Shown piece by piece: positions 1-5,887 of a stretch of 5,887 bases of DNA. The stretch spans positions 1-5,887 of the forward strand of contig JAJOKL010000143.1 of NCBI GenBank assembly GCA_021129895.1. Direction: 5' to 3'. Numbering within the stretch: the stretch's first letter is position 1; each line of letters begins with the position of its first letter. Both the position numbers and the translations under genes were made by a program. The stretch is from Candidatus Bipolaricaulota bacterium (GTDB taxonomy: Bacteria; Bipolaricaulota; Bipolaricaulia; Bipolaricaulales; Bipolaricaulaceae). Under the pieces are notes generated by a model that was given only the letters and a program-made list of their open reading frames with translations, was not told where the DNA came from and did no database searches.

Positions 1-1222
1 CCCGCCCCTCCCGGGGCCGCAGGCGCAAGGGGACCCCATCCCCGAGCAGATAGAGCTTTCCCTTCCTCTCCAGCACCTCCACCAGCTCCCCGGACCCGGG
101 ATCCCGGTACGTGCCCGGAAGCGAGGCGAGGTGTTCGGGGGCGAGGGGTGAGGGACGCGCGGGGGACGGCGGCACCGGTCCCAGGCCCTTCTCGGCCAGG
201 AGGAGCTCCAGGGCATAACGGGCGATGCGTCCCGCCACCACGTTGGAGGCGTCGATGGTGCTCACCACACAGGCGCCGATCCCCGCGTCGGGGAGGACCG
301 TGAGCTGTGTGGCGTAGCCGTAGACCGCGCCGCCATGGCCCACCCACCTGAAGCCCCGCAATTCCCCCACCGCGAAGCCCAACCCCCAGTGGACCCCCCT
401 CCCCGTGGGCACCGCGGGCTCCCACATGGAGCCCAAAATCTCCTCGCCGATCCCAGGGATGGATTTCCGCAAAAGGGCCCTCATGAAGGCGGCCATATCG
501 TCCAGGGTGGCGTAGAGGTTCCCCGCGGGGACGCTACCCAGGTCGAAGACCGGGGCGGGGAAGTCGCCCTCCAAGTTCCACATCCATGCCGGGGCCAGCC
601 GCTTCCTCACCTCTTCGGTGAGGGAGAACGCCGCCTCCCGCATCCCCACGGGCCCCAAGAGGTTCTCCTGGACGTAGCCGACGTACTCCACTCCCGATAC
701 CTCCTCCACCAGGTATCCCAAAAGCGCGAACCCCGCGTTGGAGTAATGGAACGAATTCGCCTCGGGATCGTACTTGAGGGGGATGTCCTTTATGCTCTCG
801 ATGGTCTCCCGCAGGGGCGGGGAGCTCCCGTCCAGGTAGTGTCCCACCCCCGGCTCCCGCACGAGGCCCGCGGTGTGGGAGAGGACGCGCCTCAACGTGA
901 TCCCGGTGCCTTCTTTCCCCGGGCGGGCGAAGGGGTTCGGGGGGCGGAAATCCGGCATGTAAGCGGTCACGTCGGCGTCCAGCTCTAAAAGCCCCCGGGC
1001 CACGAGTTGGGCCACCGCCAGGGCGGTGATCATCTTGGTGCAGGACCCCACCCGGAAGTAGGCGCCCGCGCCCACCCCCTCCCCCAGGTGCTCCACCGAA
1101 ACGTCATCCCCATCCACTAGCACATAGGAAATGGAGGGAATCCCCTTGTCCTCCATCTCCCAAGCGATGAGCTCCCTCAGCGCCCGGATAGTCTTCACCA
1201 CCTTCCCCTCTGTGCCAACCAT
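1..1222 (-). CDS. Serine hydrolase, class C beta-lactamase / D-aminopeptidase fold (3' end cut by window edge)
   Basis: My own reading of the minus strand gives an open frame of 407 codons from ATG at 1222 to base 2, with no stop, so the C-terminus lies outside the window. All three signatures of the serine beta-lactamase/DD-peptidase fold are present. They are SCTK at residues 60-63 (nucleophile S60, base K63), YSN at 160-162, and HGG at 296-298 just after a WGLGF segment at 279-283. From about residue 369 a stretch reading LPGTYRDPGSGELVEV looks like the start of the beta-barrel domain often fused behind this fold. No signal peptide or membrane segment is visible, so the enzyme is probably cytoplasmic. 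Family members hydrolyse D-amino-acid peptides, amides, esters or beta-lactams, and the exact substrate cannot be read here. The ATG lies one base after the stop of the PLP enzyme gene, implying translational coupling. GTG at 1198, with GAGGGG six bases upstream, is an alternative start. Confidence 0.9.
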   Translation of the reverse strand, partial: MVGTEGKVVKTIRALRELIAWEMEDKGIPSISYVLVDGDDVSVEHLGEGVGAGAYFRVGSCTKMITALAVAQLVARGLLELDADVTAYMPDFRPPNPFARPGKEGTGITLRRVLSHTAGLVREPGVGHYLDGSSPPLRETIESIKDIPLKYDPEANSFHYSNAGFALLGYLVEEVSGVEYVGYVQENLLGPVGMREAAFSLTEEVRKRLAPAWMWNLEGDFPAPVFDLGSVPAGNLYATLDDMAAFMRALLRKSIPGIGEEILGSMWEPAVPTGRGVHWGLGFAVGELRGFRWVGHGGAVYGYATQLTVLPDAGIGACVVSTIDASNVVAGRIARYALELLLAEKGLGPVPPSPARPSPLAPEHLASLPGTYRDPGSGELVEVLERKGKLYLLGDGVPLRLRPREGR

Positions 1223-1223
1223 A

Positions 1224-2321
1224 TTAACCGCAGGCGCGGAGCGCCTCCACCAGCCGATCCAGCTGGGCTCGGGTGTGCTCGGAGAATACGGCGATCCGGA
1301 TCGTCCCCTCGCCGGGGGCGTCGGAGTAGCCCCGCGGGGGCACGTACTTCACCATGATCCCCGCCTCCCGCAGCTTCCCCTGCACCCCCTTCAAATCCAA
1401 TCCCCGCACGGACCGCAGGGAGATTATGGGCACGGGGGAGTCCTCCACGGGGAAGCCGAGTCCCCGGAGCCTTCCCCGCAGATACGCCACGTTCTCCCAG
1501 AGCCGCTCCCGCATCTCGGGGTGCTCGCCGAGGATCCGGATCCCCTCGGCGGAAGCCGCCGCCGCCGGGATGGGGGGCGGGCTTGCCCCCACGGGGATGC
1601 GCACGTTCCGGGATATCTTCTCCATCAGCGCCTCATCCCCCGGGATGAGACCCCCGAACCCCCCGAAGGCCTTGGAGAGGGTCCCCGCCAGGTAACACCG
1701 CTCCCCCTCCACTCCCCAATGCTCCAAGCTCCCCCGGCCGTGCTCCCCCAACACCCCCACCCCGTGGGAATCGTCCACGCACAGGATACCCTCGTAGGGG
1801 GCCAGGATTTCCACGTAGTCCCGCAAGGGGGCCATGGCACCGGTCACCGGGAAGACCCCGTCGGTGATAACCAGCGGGACCTCCCCGGGGCGGAGACGGT
1901 CCTTCAGGGTCGCTTCGAGGCCCCCGGGGTCCAGGCGGGGGAAGGGGTGGATGGGCTTTCCCACGGAACGGATGGCGTCGAAGACGCTGTAGTGGGAGAC
2001 CTCGTCCACGAAGATCGCGTGGTACTCGTCTTTCAGGGCGTGGACAAGAAAGAAGTTCCCCAGGTACCCCGAGACGATGTACTTGGCCGCGGGGGTGCCG
2101 AAGAAGGACGCCGCCAGCTCTTCCACCTCGCGGAGGGGCGGCATGTCCCACCCGGTGGCCGGGCCCAGCCCGTATGCGCGGGTGGCCTCACAGGCCGCGC
2201 GGATCAGCCGCTCGTGGCCGTGGAGGCAGTAGTAGCTTGTCCCGCAGAAGTAATCGTACTCCCGCCCCTCGATCCTCATCCGGGGTCCCAGGGGGGACTC
2301 GAGCATCATCTCTTCGTACAT
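1224..2321 (-). CDS. PLP-dependent enzyme of the alpha-oxoamine synthase (BioF/Kbl) family, divergent
   Basis: The protein has 365 residues and is a fold-type I PLP enzyme closest in motif order to 8-amino-7-oxononanoate synthase and 2-amino-3-ketobutyrate CoA ligase. Visible landmarks are SGYLGN at 84-89 (cofactor phosphate side), DEVSH at 106-110 with H110 as the ring-stacking histidine, and TDGVFPVTG at 153-161. Next come DDSHGVGVLG at 183-192 (D183 and H186 contact PLP), TLSKAFGG at 214-221 with K217 as Schiff-base lysine, and R342 in TIRIAVF as the likely carboxylate-binding arginine. It is about 20-30 residues shorter than typical BioF or Kbl, mostly at the N-terminus. The usual Asn-Asp-Tyr motif reads GTSYYCL, and the usual GT-x3-H stretch reads ATGWDMPPL, so the classical acyl-CoA condensation is doubtful. 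The start at 2321 is chosen because AAAGGAG lies 8 bases upstream; the ATG at 2399 would overlap the dppC-like gene and adds non-family sequence. The gene sits between the permease and hydrolase genes. Confidence 0.9.
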   Translation of the reverse strand: MYEEMMLESPLGPRMRIEGREYDYFCGTSYYCLHGHERLIRAACEATRAYGLGPATGWDMPPLREVEELAASFFGTPAAKYIVSGYLGNFFLVHALKDEYHAIFVDEVSHYSVFDAIRSVGKPIHPFPRLDPGGLEATLKDRLRPGEVPLVITDGVFPVTGAMAPLRDYVEILAPYEGILCVDDSHGVGVLGEHGRGSLEHWGVEGERCYLAGTLSKAFGGFGGLIPGDEALMEKISRNVRIPVGASPPPIPAAAASAEGIRILGEHPEMRERLWENVAYLRGRLRGLGFPVEDSPVPIISLRSVRGLDLKGVQGKLREAGIMVKYVPPRGYSDAPGEGTIRIAVFSEHTRAQLDRLVEALRACG

Positions 2322-2329
2322 CCTCGGAT

Positions 2330-2336
2330 CTCCTTT
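2330..2336 (-). promoter_or_regulatory. Ribosome binding site of the PLP enzyme gene
   Basis: The minus strand reads AAAGGAG followed by 8 bases and then ATG at 2321. This strong SD sequence fixes the start over the longer in-frame ATG at 2399. It lies in the 31-base gap after the TGA of the dppC-like gene, and no terminator is visible in that gap. Confidence 0.8.
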
Positions 2337-2352
2337 CCACTTACAGTCCGGT

Positions 2353-3223
2353 TCAAGGCCCCCTCCGCAGGCGGGGGTCCAGGATATCCCGCACCGCATC
2401 CCCCAGGAGGTTGAACCCCATCACCGTGATCAGGATGGCCAGGCCCGGGAAGGTGGTGTACCACCAGTAATCCCGGAGGAAGTTGCGCCCCACGCTCACC
2501 ATGGCCCCCCATTCGGGGGTGGGAGGCTGGGCCCCGAAGCCGATGAAGCTCAGGGTGGCGGCGGTGAGGACCACCTCCCCCAAGTCCAGGGTGGCCTGGA
2601 CCACCACCGGGGAGATGCAGTTGGGAAGGATGTGGCGCAGCATGATCCTGGTGGACGAGGCCCCGGCGGCGCGGGCGGCGGCGACGAAGTCCACCTCCCG
2701 GATGGATAGCACCTGCCCCCTCGTCACCCGGGCGTAGCGGGGCCACCAAATGGCCACCATGGCCACGATGGCGTTCTCCAGGCTCGGCCCCAGGGCCGCG
2801 GCGATGGCCAAGATCAGGGCCGGAAACGCCAGGAACACGTCCGATACCCGCATCACCAGCTCGTCCACCCATCCCCCGAAGTACCCCGCCACGAGCCCCA
2901 ACACCGTCCCGATGGCCAGGGTCAGCCCCACCACCAGGGTGCATATCCGCAGCGTCACCCGGCTCCCGTAGATGACCCGGCTGAGGATGTCCCGCCCGGC
3001 ATCATCGGTGCCGAAGGGATGGGCCGCGCTGGGGGGACTTGAGCCTCTCCCGGAGGTTGATCCGGGTGGGGGAGTAGGGGGCGATCCAGGGGGCGAAGAT
3101 GCCCACCACCAGCGAAACCCCGATGATGGCCCCCACCACGGCTAGGCGGCTCCGCCACAGGCGGCGGAGCCCCCGACGCCACTCGGAATCCCTAGTAGCG
3201 GATCCGCGGGTCCACCAGCGCAT
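2353..3223 (-). CDS. dppC: DppC-type ABC transporter permease, frameshifted
   Basis: This is the second membrane subunit of a peptide/nickel-type ABC importer in the inner membrane. It is read in two frames: 3223 down to the C run at 3036-3031, then a different frame to TGA at 2353. Dropping one C from the run joins them into a 289-residue protein, close to the usual 300. Across the joint the family sequence is recovered: RINLRERLKSP continues as SAAHPFGTDDAGRDILSRVI. One membrane segment lies at about 27-48 and five more follow from about residue 88. The EAA loop for the ATPase is AAARAAGASSTRIMLRHILPN at about 181-201. Unshifted, the first frame stops at 3002 after 73 residues. The ATG at 3223 overlaps the dppB-like gene by 32 bases with only a weak GGTGGA upstream; no other usual start codon in frame fits. 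The break may be a sequencing error, a true mutation or, less likely, recoding. The symbol marks the family, not a proven substrate. Confidence 0.88.
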
Positions 3224-4196
3224 AGGTGAGATCCACCAGGAGGTTCACGGTGATGTAGATGATTGCGATCACCAAGGTCACCCCCATGACCGCCGGGAAG
3301 TCCAGCGAGGTCATGGAGCCCACCACGTAATGTGTCATGCCCGGCCAGGCGTAGATCAGCTCCGTGGCCACCGCCCCGCCCAGAAGCTCCCCGTAGGAGA
3401 GCCCGATCACCGTCAGGGTGGGGATGAGGGCGTTACGCAACGCGTGCCGGGCCACCACCCACCGTTCCATCAGCCCCTTCGCCCGGGCGGTGCGCACGTA
3501 ATCCTGCCCCAGGGCCTCCAACATGCTGGAGCGGGTCATCCGGGTGATGCGGGCGAGGACGGCGAAGGCCAGGGTGAATGCCGGGAGGATAAGGTGCAAC
3601 GCCGCGTCCCCGAAGGCCCTCCAGTTCCCGGTGAGGAGGCCATCCAAGAGGTAGAGCCCGGTGATGTGAGCCGGGGGATCTCCGGAGATGCGCCCGGGGC
3701 TGGGAAGGATCCCCAGCCGGATGTAGAAGAGGTAAAGCAGAAGAAGGCCCAACCAAAAGATGGGCATCGACACCCCGATCACCGAGAACACCCGGCTCGC
3801 GCGGTCCGGGGCCCGGTCCCGGTAAACCGCGGAGATTATCCCCAACGGGATCCCGAACAGGACCGCAAGCAGCATGGCGGTGGTGGTGAGCTCGAAGGTG
3901 GCGGGGAAGAAGGCGCGGATGTCCGCCCCCACCGGCCGGCGGGTGCGGATGGACTTCCCCAGGTCCCCGCGGAGGATCTGGGCGATGTACATGAAGAACT
4001 GGATGTGGAGGGGTTTGTCCAGGCCGTATTCCAGGCGGATCCGCTGGATGATCTCCGGGGTGGCCCGGGGGCCGGCGATGAGCTGGGCGGCGTCCCCGGG
4101 GACGATGTGGGAGATGAGGAACGTGATGAGCAGGACCCCGAACAGCGTGGGGACGAGGAGCAGGAGCCGCCGCGCCACGAAGGAGGTTAAGTTCAT
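3192..4196 (-). CDS. dppB: DppB-type ABC transporter permease
   Basis: The protein has 334 residues, the normal length for DppB/OppB-type inner-membrane permeases. It opens with VARRLLLLVPTLFGVLLITF (first membrane segment about 11-30) and the periplasmic motif VPGDAA. The family stretch YGLDKPLHIQFFMY follows at 57-70, with RGDLGKS at 76-82. Further membrane segments lie near 103-124, 136-158, 200-215, 258-280 and 303-325. The EAA loop that docks the ATPase is at about 233-259 (YVRTARAKGLMERW, then RHALRNALIP). It ends in the typical VDPRIRY. It is intact and should pair with the DppC-type subunit whose start overlaps its last 32 bases. The start has no usable SD: the bases before ATG are CGCCTT, preceded directly by a GC hairpin. 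Transported substrate cannot be told from the permease; peptides, nickel, opines or sugars are known for the family. Confidence 0.95.
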   Translation of the reverse strand: MNLTSFVARRLLLLVPTLFGVLLITFLISHIVPGDAAQLIAGPRATPEIIQRIRLEYGLDKPLHIQFFMYIAQILRGDLGKSIRTRRPVGADIRAFFPATFELTTTAMLLAVLFGIPLGIISAVYRDRAPDRASRVFSVIGVSMPIFWLGLLLLYLFYIRLGILPSPGRISGDPPAHITGLYLLDGLLTGNWRAFGDAALHLILPAFTLAFAVLARITRMTRSSMLEALGQDYVRTARAKGLMERWVVARHALRNALIPTLTVIGLSYGELLGGAVATELIYAWPGMTHYVVGSMTSLDFPAVMGVTLVIAIIYITVNLLVDLTYALVDPRIRY

Positions 4197-4202
4197 AAGG
4201 CG

Positions 4203-4227
4203 GGCCGGGGGCCCCGGGCCCCCGGCC
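4203..4227 (-). repeat. Perfect GC hairpin between the binding-protein and permease genes
   Basis: The arms GGCCGGGGGCCC (4203-4214) and GGGCCCCCGGCC (4216-4227) are perfect inverted copies around one central base. In RNA this would be a stem of about 10-11 G-C pairs with a small loop. It starts 8 bases after the stop of the binding-protein gene and ends 6 bases before the dppB-like ATG. No U run follows, so it is not a standard intrinsic terminator. By analogy with other importer operons it could protect the 3' end of the binding-protein message or lower expression of the permeases; this role is inferred. Confidence 0.7.
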
Positions 4228-4235
4228 GGATGCCC

Positions 4236-5765
4236 CTACTTCTCCAGGTAGATCCCCGGGAAGTTCGGCATGTTGAGGAGCATGGGGTTGTAGACGTACC
4301 CCTTCACCCACTCCCTCATGGGGAGCTGGTACTTGGTCTGGACGAGGTACACGTAGGGGGCGTCGCTCACGGCGAGCCATTGGATTCCCTCGAACAGCTG
4401 TTGCCGTTTGACCGGATCGGTCTCCACCCGCTGGGCGGTGACGAGGTCGTCCATCACCTCGTTCTTGTACCAGGCGCGGTTCCCGGGGAGGCCCCAGTTC
4501 TTCGAGCAGAACCAGAACCATGTGAACATATCGGCGTCGGCGTAGTCCGGGGTCCAGTAACCGAAGGACATATCGAAGTCGCCCTTGTCCAGCTTGGCCC
4601 GGAGGGTGGCCCAAGCGTAGCTTTCGATCTCCACCTTGATGCCGATGTCCGCCAGGTTCTGCTGGACCACGATGGCCATCTGCCGCCATTCGGGGACCAC
4701 CGGGGAGTGCATGATACGGAGGGTGAACCCCTTCTCGTAGCCGGCCTCCTTGAGGAGGGCCTTGGCCCGGTCCGGGTCGTAGGGGTACTGGTACACCGGG
4801 ATGTGCTCGGCGAAACCGATGGGGACCGGACCCTCCATGCGCACCGCGGTGCCCTGCCAGATGTAGTCCACGATCCCCTCGTAGTCGATGGCGTAGGAGA
4901 TGGCCCTCCGCACCCGCACGTCGTTGAGGTACGGCCGCTGGCAGTTGAGGTAGATATAGTGGCAGGAGAAGCTCGGTCCCTCGAACACCCGGACCCCGGG
5001 GACGCCCTTCAGGGCCTGGATCTGGTCCACGGTGAGCTTCTCGGCGATGTCGATCTCGCCCTTCTCAAGCAACATCCGCAGGCCCTCAGGTTCGGGGACG
5101 TAGCGGAGCTCCACCCCCGAGAGCTTGGGGAGCTCGCCCCAGTAGTTATCGTTGCGCTTGAGGACGAGGCGCATCCCATGGATCCACTCCTCCGCGTAGA
5201 AGGGCCCGGTCCCAGCGGTATGCTCGGCGAGCCAGTCCTGGCCCCAATCGCCGTTCACCTCATGCTCCATCACCCCCGGGCTCACGATGCAGCCCTGGTT
5301 GGTGGCGAAGGCGGAGAGGGCGGGGGCGAAGGGGGCGTGCAGGGTGAACTTAACCGTGTACTCGTCCACCACCTCCACCGACTTTATGAACTCGAAGATC
5401 CCGGCGGGGCCCTTGCCGATGGCGAAGAGCCTATCGAAGTTGAACTTCACCGCCTCGGCGTTGAACGGGGTTCCATCGATGAAGGAGATGCCCTTGCGGA
5501 GGTGGAAGGTGTAAGTGAGGCCGTCATCGGAGATCTCCCAGGACTCCGCCAATCCCGGACGGAGCTTGGTAGTGCCGCCCTCGTACTCCACCAGGCGATC
5601 GTAGCAGTAATAGATCGCACGCCAGGAGTTGTTATCCACGGTGATGTGGGGATCGAGGGTCTCCGGTTCGGCGGTAACCCCTATGACGAGGACATCCTCG
5701 GCGCCCCAGGCCGCGAGGCCAACGAGCAAAAGACCGATACCCAACAACCACAGACCTTTCCTCAT
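4236..5765 (-). CDS. ABC transporter solute-binding protein, family 5 (peptide/nickel type)
   Basis: This 509-residue protein is of normal length for the extracytoplasmic family 5 binding proteins that hand peptides, nickel chelates, opines or oligosaccharides to an ABC importer. Residues 1-22 form a Sec signal peptide (MRK, then a Leu-rich core, then AAWGAED) with cleavage around 21-22. No cysteine follows, so it is not a lipoprotein and is probably free in a periplasm. The mature part begins with the typical VLVIGVTAEPETLDPH. The family signature lies further on: LAESWEISDDGLTYTFHLRK followed by GISFIDGTPFNAEAVKFNFDR. GTGPFYAEEW, KRNDNYWG and VRRAISYAID are further family hallmarks. It is the first gene of the apparent operon, with a strong SD 8 bases before ATG. 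The next gene starts 39 bases after its stop, so the binding protein may be made in excess over the permeases. Ligand cannot be read from sequence. Confidence 0.96.
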   Translation of the reverse strand: MRKGLWLLGIGLLLVGLAAWGAEDVLVIGVTAEPETLDPHITVDNNSWRAIYYCYDRLVEYEGGTTKLRPGLAESWEISDDGLTYTFHLRKGISFIDGTPFNAEAVKFNFDRLFAIGKGPAGIFEFIKSVEVVDEYTVKFTLHAPFAPALSAFATNQGCIVSPGVMEHEVNGDWGQDWLAEHTAGTGPFYAEEWIHGMRLVLKRNDNYWGELPKLSGVELRYVPEPEGLRMLLEKGEIDIAEKLTVDQIQALKGVPGVRVFEGPSFSCHYIYLNCQRPYLNDVRVRRAISYAIDYEGIVDYIWQGTAVRMEGPVPIGFAEHIPVYQYPYDPDRAKALLKEAGYEKGFTLRIMHSPVVPEWRQMAIVVQQNLADIGIKVEIESYAWATLRAKLDKGDFDMSFGYWTPDYADADMFTWFWFCSKNWGLPGNRAWYKNEVMDDLVTAQRVETDPVKRQQLFEGIQWLAVSDAPYVYLVQTKYQLPMREWVKGYVYNPMLLNMPNFPGIYLEK

Positions 5766-5773
5766 CGAAACCG

Positions 5774-5781
5774 ACCTCCTT
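5774..5781 (-). promoter_or_regulatory. Ribosome binding site of the binding-protein gene
   Basis: The minus strand reads AAGGAGGT, a near-complete match to the 16S rRNA tail, then 8 bases and ATG at 5765. It is the strongest ribosome binding site in the window, fitting a highly made binding protein, and it supports this start. Confidence 0.85.
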
Positions 5782-5827
5782 GGTTAGGATTCCCAAAAGA
5801 CCGGGGTATGTGTTTAGCGTCTGTAGA

Positions 5828-5866
5828 TCAAACGGGCTGGGCCACCGGGGGAGCCCGCTCAAACGG
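5828..5866. repeat. Two TCAAACGG direct repeats with an inverted repeat between them, upstream of the operon
   Basis: TCAAACGG occurs at 5828-5835 and again at 5859-5866, start to start 31 bp, about three helical turns. Between and partly within them, CGGGCT (5833-5838) and AGCCCG (5852-5857) form a 6-bp inverted repeat. The site is about 65-100 bp upstream of the first start codon, where an operator or promoter would be expected. On the minus strand TTGATC (5830-5825) could be a poor -35 box, but no good -10 box stands 16-18 bases downstream, so no promoter is called. The regulatory role is inferred from position and helical spacing only. Confidence 0.35.
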
Positions 5867-5867
5867 A

Positions 5868-5883
5868 AGGGGCAGTTGCCCCT
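5868..5883. repeat. Short perfect inverted repeat at the right edge
   Basis: AGGGGCA (5868-5874) and TGCCCCT (5877-5883) are perfect inverted copies separated by GT. In RNA the two central bases are too few for a loop, so a stem of 5-6 pairs is more realistic. On the minus strand it is followed by TCCGTTT, only weakly T-rich, so it could be a poor terminator of a gene lying to the right or an operator half. The window ends too soon to decide. Confidence 0.35.
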
Positions 5884-5887
5884 CCTG

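Noticed and set aside
335..988. Plus-strand open frame opposite the serine hydrolase
   Set aside because: Low-complexity Pro/His/Arg/Gly protein. The minus strand holds SxxK, YxN and HxG motifs in one frame.
1232..1246. Small inverted repeat AGGCGC-GGA-GCGCCT near the end of the PLP enzyme gene
   Set aside because: It is short, lies inside coding sequence in a GC-rich genome, and pairs part of the only GGAGG nearby, so no clear role can be argued.
1131..2414. Long plus-strand open frame opposite the PLP enzyme gene
   Set aside because: It is Gly/Pro/His/Arg-rich with no recognisable domain, and the minus strand carries a motif-complete enzyme here. It is a shadow caused by G/C third positions.
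2353..2958. Reading the 3' part of the dppC-like gene as an independent 201-residue protein from GTG at 2958
   Set aside because: The start falls in the middle of a conserved family region with no SD, and the missing N-terminal part is found just upstream in the shifted frame.
4180..4187. mRNA of dppB-like codons 3-6 contains ACCUCCUU, identical to the anti-SD core and complementary to the SD of the binding-protein gene 1.6 kb upstream
   Set aside because: Eight bases over such a distance are easily chance, and the codons encode ordinary residues (L-T-S-F). Kept only as a note.
3099..4190. Long plus-strand open frame opposite the dppB-like gene
   Set aside because: It is dominated by His, Gly, Asp, Glu and Arg with no fold signature, and it is fully antisense to a clear permease.
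3433..4689. Minus-strand open frame spanning the binding-protein/permease boundary in another frame
   Set aside because: Pro/Arg/Gly/His-rich and out of frame with both well-supported proteins.
5782..5830. Promoter with TTGATC as -35 box before the binding-protein gene
   Set aside because: Seventeen bases downstream the -10 position reads TACCCC, which is too poor a match to call.

Overview
The window is from a GC-rich bacterium with tightly packed genes. Everything convincingly coding lies on the minus strand and reads right to left as one apparent operon. No rRNA, tRNA, CRISPR array or insertion sequence was seen. The phylum cannot be fixed from this sequence. The solute-binding protein has a Sec signal peptide without a lipobox cysteine, which fits a diderm with a periplasm better than a Gram-positive. 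The codon choice (G/C in third positions, Arg-rich) recalls GC-rich uncultured or thermophilic lineages, but that is only an impression.

Layout in transcription order. (1) 5887-5766: leader with a 7-bp inverted repeat, two TCAAACGG direct repeats 31 bp apart, and a strong Shine-Dalgarno (SD) sequence. (2) 5765-4236: periplasmic family 5 (peptide/nickel/opine type) solute-binding protein. (3) 4235-4197: short gap with a 12-bp-arm GC hairpin immediately before the next start codon. (4) 4196-3192: DppB-type permease. (5) 3223-2353: DppC-type permease, split by a single-base frameshift in a run of six C (mRNA sense) and starting inside the end of the dppB-like gene. (6) 2321-1224: fold-type I PLP enzyme of the alpha-oxoamine synthase (BioF/Kbl) group, diverged at several substrate-side positions. 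(7) 1222 to the left edge: serine hydrolase of the class C beta-lactamase / DD-peptidase / D-aminopeptidase fold, without a signal peptide and cut by the window edge.

How the genes may work together: the binding protein and two permeases form the outer and membrane parts of an ABC importer. Its ATPases are not in the window and may lie to the left or elsewhere. Two apparently cytoplasmic enzymes follow at very short spacing. A reasonable inference is an import-and-process pathway: a peptide-like or amide/ester compound enters, the serine hydrolase cleaves it, and the PLP enzyme acts on the released amine or amino acid. This resembles dpp operons that carry a peptidase for D-amino-acid peptides, but the substrate is unproven.

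Points most worth a second look are the coupling of a diverged oxoamine-synthase-like enzyme with a cytoplasmic SxxK hydrolase and a peptide-type importer, the C6-run frameshift in the dppC-like gene, and the strong hairpin occupying the ribosome-binding region of the dppB-like gene.
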